A stretch of DNA of 50,126 bases from Limobrevibacterium gyesilva (GTDB taxonomy: Bacteria; Pseudomonadota; Alphaproteobacteria; Acetobacterales; Acetobacteraceae): NCBI RefSeq assembly GCF_025989185.1, contig NZ_JAPDNT010000031.1, forward strand, positions 1 through 50,126. Reading direction: 5' to 3'. The notes under the pieces were generated by a model, which did no database searches, had not been told where the DNA came from, and was given only the letters and a program-made list of their open reading frames with translations. Below, one piece after another: positions 1 to 9,740 of this stretch; within the stretch, counting starts at the first letter, position 1, and each line of letters opens with the position of its first letter. A program made the position numbers and the translations under genes.

Positions 1-1
1 T

Positions 2-781
2 CTGCGCACCGACATCGGCGACCTGCGCGCCGACCGGCAGGGGCTCCGCGCCGGCACGGGCGACGTCCAGGCCGGGCGGCGCGACGTCAGGGCCGATATC
101 GCCGACATCCAGACCGACCGCCGCGACGTTCGCACCGACATTGCCGACCTGCGCGCCGACCGGCACGACATCCGCGGCGGCATGGGCGACCTGCGTGCCG
201 ACGTGCAGGCCGACCGCCGCGATGTTCGCGCCGACAGCGCCGACCTGCGCGCCGACCGGCACGACATCCGCGGCGGCATGGGCGACCTGCGTGCCGATGT
301 CCCGGCGGACGGGCGCAGCGCCCAGACCATCGTCGCCGACCTGCGCACCGATCCGCGCGCAACCGAGCCGGGCGTCGCCGGCCCGCGCTCCGCCCCCCGC
401 GCCGCCCGGATCGAAGTCAGCGACCTGCCGCCCCCGCGCGACGCCATCCAGGCGGAAGCGGCGGGCCTGCGCGACGACCTTGCCGCCCTTCAGGCCGCGC
501 GGGCGGATCTGCATGCGGAGATCGCCGCCTTGCGGACGGCCCGCGACGGCTTGCGGGCCGATCTGGCCGCGGTTCAGGCGGCCCGGGCCGATCTGCGCGC
601 CGAGCCTGTCAGCCTGACCCCGGTGCCGGCAGACCTGCAGCCGACCCCGATCAGCACCACCCCCGCCACCGGCACCAAGGCGGTGAGCCGGGCCGGCCAT
701 TCCGGCGCCACCAGCCACCGGCCGCACCCGGGCATGGTCGAGCGGATGCTGAACCGCGTCATCTACGCCGTGCGGGGATAA
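2..781 (+). CDS. Repetitive coiled-coil protein, 3' part (5' end outside window)
   Basis: The frame is open from the first complete codon to a TAA at 779-781, so the start lies upstream of the window. The visible ~259 residues begin with tandem degenerate units of the form DLRADRxDIR/DVQADRRDVR. These carry a heptad-like spacing of Leu/Ile/Val with alternating Arg and Asp. A second Ala/Leu-rich helical stretch follows (AALQAARADLHAEIAALRTA), then a Pro/Thr-rich linker and a basic C-terminus ending VIYAVRG. A 59-base segment at 143-201 is repeated exactly at 239-297, a 96-bp (32-residue) period, so the N-terminal part grew by tandem duplication. No enzymatic motif is visible. The protein is probably an elongated alpha-helical or coiled-coil protein of unknown role. 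The opposite strand also has an open frame here (87-362), but its Arg/Gly/Cys-rich composition marks it as a shadow. Confidence 0.6.
   Translation: MRTDIGDLRADRQGLRAGTGDVQAGRRDVRADIADIQTDRRDVRTDIADLRADRHDIRGGMGDLRADVQADRRDVRADSADLRADRHDIRGGMGDLRADVPADGRSAQTIVADLRTDPRATEPGVAGPRSAPRAARIEVSDLPPPRDAIQAEAAGLRDDLAALQAARADLHAEIAALRTARDGLRADLAAVQAARADLRAEPVSLTPVPADLQPTPISTTPATGTKAVSRAGHSGATSHRPHPGMVERMLNRVIYAVRG
143..297 (+). repeat. 96-bp-period tandem repeat in coiled-coil gene
   Basis: Bases 143-201 and 239-297 are identical over 59 positions. The intervening 37 bases complete a 96-bp unit coding for 32 residues. Related, more diverged units (DVRADIADIQTDRRDVR) precede it from base 2 onwards. Confidence 0.8.
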
Positions 782-841
782 GCCGTACCCGGCGGCGGCC
801 CATGTTCAGATGAGCCGTACCCGGCGGCGGCCCATGTTCAG
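781..841. repeat. 32-bp tandem duplication at the amidohydrolase 3' end
   Basis: A 29-base match at 781-809 is repeated at 813-841 (period 32). It covers the last codons of the minus-strand amidohydrolase and reaches back to the stop codon of the plus-strand gene. Because 32 is not a multiple of three, the second copy is read in another frame. The TGA that ends the amidohydrolase lies inside the duplicated unit. Confidence 0.9.
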
Positions 842-2023
842 CTCCTGCTGGACGATGCCGACCCACCAGGCCACGCCCAGCGGGATGATGGCGTCGTTGA
901 AGTCGTACAGCGGCGTGTGCACGGCGTGATAGCTGCCGTCGGCGTTGACGCCGTTGCCGATGAAGATGAAGGCGCCGGGCTTGGCTTCCAGCATGTAGGC
1001 GAAGTCCTCGCCGCCGGTGATCGGGGGCGCGTTCGGCTCCACGTGCTCGGCGCCCACCACGCCGCTGGCGACCGCCACGGCCACGTCCACCTGCTCGTCG
1101 TGGTTCACCACCGCGGGCGCGCCCCAGTCGATCGTGAACTCGACAGTCGCGCCGTGCAGCTTCGCCAGCGTGTGCGCCAGCTCCGCCATGCGGGCGTTGA
1201 TGATGTCGCGCGTGGCATAGGTGAAGCAGCGCGCGGTGCCGGACACCACCAGCTCGGACGGCATCACGTTCACCGACAGGTTGGAGCCGCCGCCGATATA
1301 GCCGACGCTGATCACCGCGGTTTCCACCGGCGGCACGTTGCGCCCGACGATGGTCTGCAGCCCCAGCACGAAATGCGCCTGCACGATGGACAGGTCGGCG
1401 GCCAGATGCGGGCTGGCGCCGCCATGCCCGCCATTGCCGCGGAAGATCGCCTGCCAGCGCGAGGCCGAGGCCATGTACGGCCCCTTGCGGATGGAGAACT
1501 TGCCCACGGGAATGCCGGGCATGTTGTGCATGCCGTAGACGGCGTCGCAGGGGAAGCGCTCGAACAGCCCGTCCTTCAGCATCGCCGCCGCACCGCCGCG
1601 GCCTTCCTCGGCGGGCTGGAAGATCAGCTGCACGGTGCCGCTGAAATCCCGGTGCTCGGCCAGGTGCTTTGCCGCGCCCAGCAGCATGGTGGTGTGCCCG
1701 TCATGGCCGCAGGCATGCATGACGCCGGCATTGGTGGAGGCGTAGGGCTTGCCGGTCTGCTCGGGGATGCTCAGCGCGTCCATGTCGGCGCGCAGGCCGA
1801 TGGCGCGCTGGCCGGGCAGCCTTCCCTTCACCGTGCCGACCACGCCGGTGCCGCCCACGCCTTCGGTGACCTCGATGCCCCATTCGCGCAGCTTGCCGGC
1901 CACCAGGGCGGCGGTGCGCACTTCCTCCAGCCCCATTTCCGGGTGGGCGTGGATGTCGCGGCGGATCGCCACCAGCTCGGGCTGGTAGCTGTTGATCTTG
2001 TCCATGGTCGCGGAGTCGGTCAC
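806..2023 (-). CDS. M20 family metallopeptidase / amidohydrolase (hippurate hydrolase-like)
   Basis: This is a predicted zinc/manganese amidohydrolase of the M20D aminoacylase/hippurate hydrolase family, which cleaves N-acyl amino acids or amide bonds in the cytosol. The family motifs appear in order: HAHPEMG near the N-terminus, GLRADMDALSIPE, HACGHDGHTTMLLGAA (metal ligands), QPAEEGRGGAAAML (catalytic Glu), the dimerisation-domain segment GNGGHGGASPHLAADL, and the C-terminal GGEDFAYML and YHAVHTPLYDF. I chose the GTG at 2021-2023 because GGGGAA lies about 4-6 bases upstream. The in-frame TTG further upstream has no ribosome site, and the ATG at 2003-2005 is less well placed. At ~405 aa it has the normal family length. 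The last residues come from a 32-bp duplication, so the natural C-terminus may have been altered. Substrate is unknown; transporter neighbours do not help. Confidence 0.9.
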   Translation of the reverse strand: MTDSATMDKINSYQPELVAIRRDIHAHPEMGLEEVRTAALVAGKLREWGIEVTEGVGGTGVVGTVKGRLPGQRAIGLRADMDALSIPEQTGKPYASTNAGVMHACGHDGHTTMLLGAAKHLAEHRDFSGTVQLIFQPAEEGRGGAAAMLKDGLFERFPCDAVYGMHNMPGIPVGKFSIRKGPYMASASRWQAIFRGNGGHGGASPHLAADLSIVQAHFVLGLQTIVGRNVPPVETAVISVGYIGGGSNLSVNVMPSELVVSGTARCFTYATRDIINARMAELAHTLAKLHGATVEFTIDWGAPAVVNHDEQVDVAVAVASGVVGAEHVEPNAPPITGGEDFAYMLEAKPGAFIFIGNGVNADGSYHAVHTPLYDFNDAIIPLGVAWWVGIVQQELNMGRRRVRLI

Positions 2024-2076
2024 GGCGTTTCCCCATTCAAGCGAGCGCAACGGGTGCCCCGGTCATGCCCCCTCGG

Positions 2077-2592
2077 TCATGCCCCGGCGCCCCATCGCGC
2101 CATCATGGCATCGTTGATGGCCTTGAGGCTACCGAACGCGGCCAGCGGCTCGATCGGGCGCAGCTGCAGGTGGTCGTTGTCGCCGAAATGCCCGCCCCAG
2201 CGCAGGCCGTGCGCCTCGCCCACCTGGCCGAATTTGGCGTAGTCCGGGCTGTCCCAGTCCGGCTGCCCGTCGGGGCCGACGACGTAGCAGTCCACCGCCT
2301 CGCCATACTGGTGCCAGGACAGGCCGGGGATGGCCCTGGTCACTTCCTGGCCGCAGGACGGGCCGGCGCGCTCGATGCAGCTCGCCAGGAAGTCGCAGCC
2401 CTGGGCGCGCAACTGCTCGATCCGCGCCTCCACCTCGGCGCCGGGCCGGGATTGCCGCCACAGCCGCCCCTGGGTCACGGGGTCGCGCATGACGAAATAC
2501 GGGCGCAGGACCAGCCCGTTCGCCGCGCATTCGTCCAGCACCGCCTGCACCGTCGTGCGGAACGCCGGAACCAGATCCGTCAGCTTGACCAT
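2077..2592 (-). CDS. M15-like peptidoglycan peptidase (CwlK/VanY type)
   Basis: A 171-residue protein with the zinc motif SWHQYGEAVD (residues 92-101; ligands H94 and D101) and the second motif GDNDHLQ (H141). This is the SxHxxGxAxD...DxxH pattern of D,D- or L,D-peptidases and phage endolysins of family M15. Members cut peptide cross-bridges or stem peptides of peptidoglycan. No signal peptide or membrane segment is visible, so export would need holin-like or other help, or the protein acts in recycling; a phage-derived endolysin ancestry is possible. The ATG at 2592 is preceded by AAGGAGG at ideal spacing, better than the in-frame GTG five codons upstream. It is followed 53 bases later, on the same strand, by the amidohydrolase (start 2023). 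The two may be co-transcribed, with no clear functional link. Confidence 0.8.
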   Translation of the reverse strand: MVKLTDLVPAFRTTVQAVLDECAANGLVLRPYFVMRDPVTQGRLWRQSRPGAEVEARIEQLRAQGCDFLASCIERAGPSCGQEVTRAIPGLSWHQYGEAVDCYVVGPDGQPDWDSPDYAKFGQVGEAHGLRWGGHFGDNDHLQLRPIEPLAAFGSLKAINDAMMARWGAGA

Positions 2593-2917
2593 GATGCCCT
2601 CCTTCACGACCGCAACCGCGTTCGTTCTCTTATCAGTCTAACTCGTATCCGGCACGATATCTCCCCGCTACACAAAAGAGTGCATCGGCGCCGCCGCCGC
2701 GGCCGGGCCCCGCGCGATGCCGCGGCCTTAACGATTCCGTGGGAAGCGCAGCGGCGCCCGCGGCGCGTGCTAGGTGTGCGGACGGGCGCCGGGGGGAGCC
2801 CTTTCAGCCAGGCGATCGCTATCGACATGACCCCTTCGCCGGGGTGCGAAGGCCGCGGGCGGGTGCCCCGTCCCGCGTACGGCCCTGCCCCGCCGGACAC
2901 GACCGGAGGCGCCTCCG
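2593..2917. other. Divergent intergenic region, peptidase / sulfotransferase
   Basis: These 325 bases separate two divergently transcribed genes and should hold both promoters. Bases 2625-2690 are AT-richer than the surroundings. A 7-bp-stem hairpin (CCTTCGC/GCGAAGG) lies at 2833-2852. I see no convincing ORF or recognisable operator; short open frames here are GC-rich shadows. Confidence 0.5.
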
Positions 2918-4192
2918 ATGACGCGAACCTTCGCGCTGCGCACCACCGACCGGCTGGCCGCCGCCGCGGGCCTGCTGGGCCGCCCGTTCGATGCCGGCAG
3001 CCTGATGCGCGCCGCCCGGCGCGCCAGCGGCCTGGATGATTTCGGCGCGGAGGAGTGCACCGAACCGTTGCGCATCCTGCTGCAATCCTATGCCGAGGAG
3101 GCCGATCTCAGCCTGATCGGGCGGATGGCGGTGCGCTGGGACATGGTGCGCTTCCTCAGCAACCTGCTGCGGCTGCGCGAGGAGGAACGGCGCGCGCCCG
3201 CGATCCTGCGCCAGCCGGTGGACCGGCCCATCTTCATCACCGGCCTGCCCCGCAGCGGCACCACCTTCCTGCACACGCTGCTGGCCGAGGACCCGGCCAA
3301 CCTGGTGCCGCGCTACTGGCAGACCGTCTATCCCTATCCGCTGGCGGGTGCCGTCCCCGGGCAGGACCGGCGGGTGGAGCTGGTGGCGCGGCAGTTGCGC
3401 CTGTTCGCGCGGCTGGCGCCGGAATTTCCCGACGTGCATCCCGTCACCGCCACCTCGCCGCAGGAATGCAGCGAGATCACCGCGCATGTGTTCCGCAGCC
3501 TGCGCTTCGACACCACCCACCGCGTCCCGTCCTATCTGGCGTGGCTGGACCGGGCGGGGCATGACGCGGCCTATCGCTTCCACCGCCGCTTCCTGCAGCA
3601 CCTGCTGCACCAGATCGGCCCGGACGCGGGCGCGAGCATGCGCTGCGTGCTGAAATGCCCGGACCACATCTTCGCCCTGGACGCGATCCGCACCGTGTAT
3701 CCGGACGCGCGCTACGTGTTCGTGCACCGCGATCCGCTGAAGGTGCTGGCCTCGGTCGCGCGGCTGACCGAGATCCTGCGCGAGCCGTTCACCCGCCACG
3801 TGGACCGCGCCGCCATCGGCCGCCAGGAATGCGACCGCTGGGCGGCGGGGGCCGCGCTGATGACCGCGGCGAGCGCCACCGGCGCCATCCCCTCCGAGCG
3901 GATCTTCCACATCCACCACACCGAGCTGATCGCAGCCCCGATGCGCGTGATCGCCGAGCTCTACCGCCATTTCGGCCTGCCTCTGCCCGAGCTGGCGGCG
4001 CAGCGGATCAACGCCGCGGCGCTGCGGCGCGGCGACGCGGTGACGCGGCGCACCGTCTACCGGCTGGAGGATTTCGCCGTCGCCCCCGAAGCCGAGCGGC
4101 GCCGGTTCGCCGGCTATGTCGCGCATTTCCGCATCGATGCGGAAACGCCGTCCCGCAGCCAGGCCCGCCATGCCCCGCATCTGGCCGCGTAG
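2918..4192 (+). CDS. Sulfotransferase family protein
   Basis: A 424-residue PAPS-dependent sulfotransferase (Sulfotransfer_3 type). The 5'-phosphosulfate-binding loop is FITGLPRSGTTFLH (about residues 107-119). The 3'-phosphate-binding strand-helix is YVFVHRDPLKVLASV (about 267-281). Such enzymes transfer sulfate from PAPS to hydroxyls or amines of lipids, sugars or small metabolites; the acceptor here is unknown. The ATG at 2918 has GGAGG about 9 bases upstream. The 3' end overlaps the next gene by 23 bases in another frame, so the two are almost certainly co-translated. The partner is an LPG-synthase-like integral membrane protein, which suggests a lipid or envelope acceptor; that is inference. 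Confidence 0.85.
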   Translation: MTRTFALRTTDRLAAAAGLLGRPFDAGSLMRAARRASGLDDFGAEECTEPLRILLQSYAEEADLSLIGRMAVRWDMVRFLSNLLRLREEERRAPAILRQPVDRPIFITGLPRSGTTFLHTLLAEDPANLVPRYWQTVYPYPLAGAVPGQDRRVELVARQLRLFARLAPEFPDVHPVTATSPQECSEITAHVFRSLRFDTTHRVPSYLAWLDRAGHDAAYRFHRRFLQHLLHQIGPDAGASMRCVLKCPDHIFALDAIRTVYPDARYVFVHRDPLKVLASVARLTEILREPFTRHVDRAAIGRQECDRWAAGAALMTAASATGAIPSERIFHIHHTELIAAPMRVIAELYRHFGLPLPELAAQRINAAALRRGDAVTRRTVYRLEDFAVAPEAERRRFAGYVAHFRIDAETPSRSQARHAPHLAA

Positions 4193-5273
4193 CATCGGCC
4201 GCGCCGCCTTCGTCGCCGTCGGCGCCGGCGCCATCGCGTTCTCGGTGCTGGTGGCCCATATCGGCCTCGGCGCCATCGCCCAGGCGATGCGGGCGCTGGG
4301 GTGGGGGGGCTTCGGCCTGATCGTCGCCTTGCATCTGGGCGTGATCGGCCTGGCCGGCTGCGCCTGGTGGAATCTCGGCCGGGGCCTGCGGGTCGGCCGC
4401 CTCCGCTGCTTCGTGTGGGGCCGGCTGATCCGCGATTCCGCCGGCGAGGCGTTGCCGTTCTCCCAGGTCGGCGGCTTCGTGATGGGCGCGCGGGCGGCGG
4501 CGCTGTGCGGCGTGTCCGGCACCTTCGCCGCCGCCTCGACCGTGGTGGACCTGACGGTGGAGCTGGCCGGGCGGGTGCCCTACATGGTGCTGGGCCTGGC
4601 CATGCTGGTGTGGCTGGCGCCGGTGCAATGGCTGGTGGTGCCGGCGCTGCTGGGCACGCTGCTGCTGGCCGCCGCCGCGGTGGCGTTCTTCACCGTCACC
4701 GCGCACGGTGCCGGCGCGATCGATGCCGCGATCGAGAAGCTGGGGGCGAGGCTGGCGCCGCAATGGGCCGCCGCCCGCGGCGGGACCGCGACCGCGCTGC
4801 AGGCGACGATCCGCGCCATCCATGCCGACCGCGGCGCCATGGGCGCCGGCGTGCTGCTGCATTTCGCCGGCTGGCTGCTCAGCGGCATCGAGGTGGCGCT
4901 GCCGCTGTGGCTGATGGGCGTGCATCTCAGCTTCCCCATGGGCATCCGCGAAGGCATCGTCATCGACTGCGCCGTCTCCGCCATCCGCAGCGCCACCTTC
5001 GTGGCGCCCAACGTGATCGGTTTGCAGGAAGGCGCGTATGTGCTGCTATGCGGGCTGTTCGGCATCGACCCGCAGGTGGCGCTGGCGCTGTCGCTGCTGC
5101 GCCGTGGCCGCGACCTCGCGATCGCGATTCCGTCGCTGCTGGCCTGGCAACTGCGCGAAGGCCAGCTGGCCTGGCGCGGCGCCGGCCGCGATCCGCTGGC
5201 GCCGGCGATCCCGGCGCCGGTCATCCCGGCACCGGTCATCCCGGCACCGGCCGAGACGTTCCGGCCCGAATAG
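4170..5273 (+). CDS. LPG-synthase/HpnL-like multi-pass membrane protein
   Basis: A 367-residue integral membrane protein with about seven to eight hydrophobic segments. It has the layout of the UPF0104/HpnL and lysylphosphatidylglycerol-synthase transmembrane family. Recognisable family features are the conserved [22 protein letters not shown] segment (about residues 85-105, here split by me: [10 protein letters not shown] then [10 protein letters not shown]) and the late [14 protein letters not shown] motif followed by [10 protein letters not shown]. HpnL proteins occur in hopanoid loci and related proteins move or modify lipids. The ATG at 4170 lies inside the end of the sulfotransferase gene (23-base overlap). 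The C-terminal tail carries three [10 protein letters not shown] repeats coded by 15-bp near-identical units at about 5206-5250. Function is inferred as lipid transport or modification together with the sulfotransferase; no substrate can be named. Confidence 0.75.
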   Translation: MPRIWPRSIGRAAFVAVGAGAIAFSVLVAHIGLGAIAQAMRALGWGGFGLIVALHLGVIGLAGCAWWNLGRGLRVGRLRCFVWGRLIRDSAGEALPFSQVGGFVMGARAAALCGVSGTFAAASTVVDLTVELAGRVPYMVLGLAMLVWLAPVQWLVVPALLGTLLLAAAAVAFFTVTAHGAGAIDAAIEKLGARLAPQWAAARGGTATALQATIRAIHADRGAMGAGVLLHFAGWLLSGIEVALPLWLMGVHLSFPMGIREGIVIDCAVSAIRSATFVAPNVIGLQEGAYVLLCGLFGIDPQVALALSLLRRGRDLAIAIPSLLAWQLREGQLAWRGAGRDPLAPAIPAPVIPAPVIPAPAETFRPE

Positions 5274-5299
5274 CCGGTGCGCGTGCGAGAGGAGAAGCG

Positions 5300-6703
<1,404 letters not shown>

Positions 6704-6743
6704 TCAAGGCGGCTTCCGGGCCGTTGGTATGAGTCTTTGTTTT

Positions 6744-6772
6744 GCGCGCCGCCGCCCACCAACCCGGCGCGC
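6744..6772 (+). terminator. Hairpin after fumC
   Basis: GCGCGCCG at 6744-6751 pairs with CGGCGCGC at 6765-6772 (8-bp stem, 13-base loop), 41 bases after the fumC stop. There is no clear T-tract, so it is a weak candidate for a terminator or a transcript-stabilising hairpin. Confidence 0.4.
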
Positions 6773-6825
6773 GATACCAACGCCCCTTGACGATGAAAGG
6801 GTCATCGTCAAGGGGCGTTGGTATC
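6773..6825. repeat. Perfect 24-bp inverted repeat (5-base loop)
   Basis: Arms 6773-6796 and 6802-6825 are exact reverse complements around a 5-base centre (6797-6801). The right arm ends within the TGA of the PEP-CTERM gene (6824-6826). A partial third copy of the outer arm sequence (CGTTGGTAT) stands at 6722-6730. It lies between converging genes and could terminate transcription from both sides. The perfect long arms also resemble a small palindromic mobile element. Confidence 0.85.
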
Positions 6826-7651
6826 ATACCTTCCTGTTGCGCCGCCGGAGCAGTTCAAGGGACGCGACGGCCGGAAAAAGCAACGCCAGCGACGCCGGCT
6901 CCGCAACGGCGGTGGTGCTCGCGTAGGTAAGGCCCATGGGGGCGCTGATGCCCGTGGCGCCGAGGTTGGTCACCGTCCCGTCACTCGTGTTGATCTCGTA
7001 CAATGGAGAATCAGATACGCAGTAGTCAGTGGCCAGGAACTGGTTGGCTGGCGTAATGGTGAGGCCCATAAGGCAGGAGTTGGCAGCCGAGCTGACGAAT
7101 GTCCCGGCACCTGTGGTCGGATCGATCTCGTAGAGCGAACTCGAACTTCCCATGCTCGCAAGGCCATAGAGCTGACCAGCGCCATCGAATGCCAGATCCA
7201 TGATGCCATCAAAGCCGAGACTGCCGACGGCCGTGGCAGCGCCCGTTGCCGGGTCCATCGTATACAGCTGGTTGGTACCCCAATTCGCCGCGTAGAGGGT
7301 CCCGGTCGGCGCGAAGACGAGGGCCATCAAGTTCAAGATGTTCGTCCCGGCACCCACCGGCGTCGCCGCTCCGGTCGCCGTGTCTACGGTCGCCAAGGCG
7401 CTCGTGCTGTAGGAATTGACAATGGCGTAAAGCGTGTTGTCCGGGCTGAAAGCAAGGCCGAAGGTATCGTTATAGCCGAAGCTGCCGACATTCGTGCCGG
7501 CTCCGGTCGTAGGGTCGATCGTGAACAGGGCCTTCCCGTTGTTTCCGGTGGAGTACAGCACCAATGCGCGTGCTGGAGAGGCGAGGGCCAGCGTGGCGAT
7601 CCCGATCGCCGCCATGGCAACCACGGCACGGTTCGTTTTCACAGTTGTCAC
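6824..7651 (-). CDS. PEP-CTERM sorting-domain protein with propeller-like repeats
   Basis: A 275-residue predicted exported protein. It has an N-terminal signal peptide (basic start, hydrophobic AMAAIGIATLALASPARA). The body contains four to five repeats of the type LYxIDPTTGAGTxVGSxG...DLAFxPxGxLY, as in DUF4394/YVTN-like beta-propeller proteins. The C-terminus ends in VAEPASLALLFP, a hydrophobic helix and LLRRRNRK, a PEP-CTERM signal (here AEP in place of the usual PEP). PEP-CTERM proteins are processed by exosortase and usually belong to EPS or biofilm systems; no exosortase gene is in this window. The start is the GTG at 7651 with GGGAGA about 10 bases upstream. Its base composition is less GC-rich than its neighbours. 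The stop codon overlaps a long palindrome. Confidence 0.85.
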   Translation of the reverse strand: MTTVKTNRAVVAMAAIGIATLALASPARALVLYSTGNNGKALFTIDPTTGAGTNVGSFGYNDTFGLAFSPDNTLYAIVNSYSTSALATVDTATGAATPVGAGTNILNLMALVFAPTGTLYAANWGTNQLYTMDPATGAATAVGSLGFDGIMDLAFDGAGQLYGLASMGSSSSLYEIDPTTGAGTFVSSAANSCLMGLTITPANQFLATDYCVSDSPLYEINTSDGTVTNLGATGISAPMGLTYASTTAVAEPASLALLFPAVASLELLRRRNRKV

Positions 7652-7792
7652 GAAAAGGCGTCTCCCACGATTCCACGCCGCCGCGGAAATCGATTAATAT
7701 TGAAGAATGTTGCCGAGTTCCATTACGGCATCACGGAATCTTGAGTCAAGCCGACCAGGCATCGATCCAGGGCCGCGAACCGGGGAGGAGGC

Positions 7793-9733
7793 GTGTGCCG
7801 TGGCGGTGATCTGGTGACGGGGGCCGATACGGCGTGGCGGCGGCGCAGGCGCATGGGGTGGCGCGCGGCGCTCGGCGCGGCGGCGTTGCTGCTGCTGGCC
7901 GGCTGCGCCACCCCGGTGCAGGTCCAGCGCAGGGACCCGCGCGACGTGCAGCGCGAGTTGACCAGCACCGTGATCTCCACGGGCGAACTCAGCGGTCCGA
8001 CCCAGGTCGTGCTGCATCGCCAGGACCTGTCGGCGCTGTTCGACCGCGACCCGGAGGCGGCGATCGCCATCCTGCACCGCACCGTCACGGCGGGGCAGGC
8101 GGACGCGGATGCCCTGTTCGCGCTGGCGGAGATGTCGTTCCAGCACGCCGAGCAGACCGGCAGGCAACCCTATTATCTGGCCGCCTCCGTCTATGCCTTC
8201 GTCTATCTGTTCCCCGCCGATCCGGCGCGGCGGCCCGACCCGTTCGATCCGCGCCTGCGCGCGGCGTCCGACATCTACAATCGCGGCCTCACCTCCGGCT
8301 TCGCCTCGCCGGACCGTTCGCGGGTGCGACTGCGTTCGGGCCGCTTCGAGCTTCCGTTCGGCAGCATCGACATCACGTTCGACGCCGCGAGCGTCCGTTG
8401 GGGCAACCTCGTCCTGTCGGATTTCACGCCAGCCGACGAGCTGCACGTCATCGGGCTGCAGAACCGCTACCGCCGGGCCGGGATCGGGGCCCCGCTCGCG
8501 GCGAGCGCCACGGCGCCGGTGCAGGAGACAGGGTTCCGCGTCGCGGCGGTGCTGAAGGTGCCGGTCACGGCGCTGCTTCGCATCGACCTTGCCGCACATG
8601 ATCTCGCCCAGGGACGGCTCAGCGGCAGCATCGAGGTCTATCCCGCGTTCGAGCCGAGCGTGGTGGAGATCCGTGGCCAGCAGGTGCCGCTGGAGGCCGA
8701 CACCACCGCGGCACTGGCCTACGGCCTCAGCAACCCGAAGATCTGGCGCAGCGAATTCGCCGGGTTCCTGCAAGGCGACTTCTTCGCGCGGCAACCCTCG
8801 CAGCTCGTCGGCGTCGAGCCCTATCGCCGCGGCCAGATCCCGGTGGTGTTCATCCACGGGACGGGCTCCAGCGCCGGCCGCTGGGGCGACATGCTCAACG
8901 ACCTGCAGGCCGATCCCGTGATCCGCGAGCACTTCCAGTTCTGGGTGTTCTTCTACAGCACGGGCAACCCCGTGCCCTATTCCGCCCTGCAGTTGCGCAC
9001 CGCGATCGAGGACGCCGTCCGCACGCTCGACCCGCAGGGCACGGACCCGGCGTTGCGGAACATGGTCCTGGTCGGCCACAGCCAGGGCGGCCTGCTGGCC
9101 AAGATGCTGGTGATCGACAGCGGATCGCGCGTGTGGGACGCCTTCAGCAGCAAGCCGCTGGACCAGATGCGCGTGTCGCCGGAGACCCGCGCTTTGTTGC
9201 AGCGGGCCGTGTTCGTCAAGCCGCTGCCGGAGGTGCGGCGCGTCATCTTCATCGCGACCCCGCACCGCGGCAGCTTCGTCGCCGGCTCCTGGGTCGGCCG
9301 GCTCATCGGGCGCCTGGTCACCATGCCGCTCAACGTCGCGAACGCCCTGGCGGAGACCGCAGCCGGCTACCCCGACGAGCTGCGGGTCGACCCTCGCGCA
9401 ACCCGGTTCGGCAGCGTGTGGTCGATGTCGCCCGGCAACCCGGGATTGCAGGCGCTCGCCGCGATCCCCGTCTCGCCCGAGGTCGCGGCGCATTCGATCA
9501 TCGCGGTGCAGGGCAATGGCCCGGTGGAGACCGGCGACGACGGCGTGGTGACGTACCGCAGCGCCCATCTCGACGGTGTGGCGTCGGAGCTGGTGGTGCG
9601 CTCGGGCCATTCGGTGCAGGCAAACCCGCGCGCCGTGGCGGAGGTGCGCCGCATCCTGCTGCTGCATCTGGCGGAGTCCTGCCCGCAGGGTTGCGCGCTT
9701 GCGCTCGGCCGCGCCGCGGCGCCGGCGCAATGA
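7793..9733 (+). CDS. Lipoprotein alpha/beta-hydrolase
   Basis: A 646-residue predicted envelope lipoprotein. An Arg-rich start, a hydrophobic stretch and the lipobox LLLLAGC near residue 40 indicate lipid anchoring. Residues ~60-340 form an N-terminal region with little recognisable homology. Residues ~345-625 are an alpha/beta-hydrolase: an oxyanion-hole strand VVFIHGTGSS (H355), the nucleophile elbow LVGHSQGG (S430), and a candidate catalytic His in VVRSGHSV (H606) with an upstream acidic segment ETGDDG. It probably hydrolyses an ester or lipid in the periplasm or at the outer membrane. The GTG at 7793 is placed by GGGGAGG just upstream; GTG 7814 is an alternative. It ends 7 bases before a DUF4105 membrane-protein gene, with which it probably forms a unit. 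Confidence 0.8.
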   Translation: MCRGGDLVTGADTAWRRRRRMGWRAALGAAALLLLAGCATPVQVQRRDPRDVQRELTSTVISTGELSGPTQVVLHRQDLSALFDRDPEAAIAILHRTVTAGQADADALFALAEMSFQHAEQTGRQPYYLAASVYAFVYLFPADPARRPDPFDPRLRAASDIYNRGLTSGFASPDRSRVRLRSGRFELPFGSIDITFDAASVRWGNLVLSDFTPADELHVIGLQNRYRRAGIGAPLAASATAPVQETGFRVAAVLKVPVTALLRIDLAAHDLAQGRLSGSIEVYPAFEPSVVEIRGQQVPLEADTTAALAYGLSNPKIWRSEFAGFLQGDFFARQPSQLVGVEPYRRGQIPVVFIHGTGSSAGRWGDMLNDLQADPVIREHFQFWVFFYSTGNPVPYSALQLRTAIEDAVRTLDPQGTDPALRNMVLVGHSQGGLLAKMLVIDSGSRVWDAFSSKPLDQMRVSPETRALLQRAVFVKPLPEVRRVIFIATPHRGSFVAGSWVGRLIGRLVTMPLNVANALAETAAGYPDELRVDPRATRFGSVWSMSPGNPGLQALAAIPVSPEVAAHSIIAVQGNGPVETGDDGVVTYRSAHLDGVASELVVRSGHSVQANPRAVAEVRRILLLHLAESCPQGCALALGRAAAPAQ

Positions 9734-9740
9734 GGCGCGC

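Noticed and set aside
917-2242. A long plus-strand frame opposite the amidohydrolase
   Set aside because: Shadow of the M20 gene, whose complete motif set is on the minus strand.
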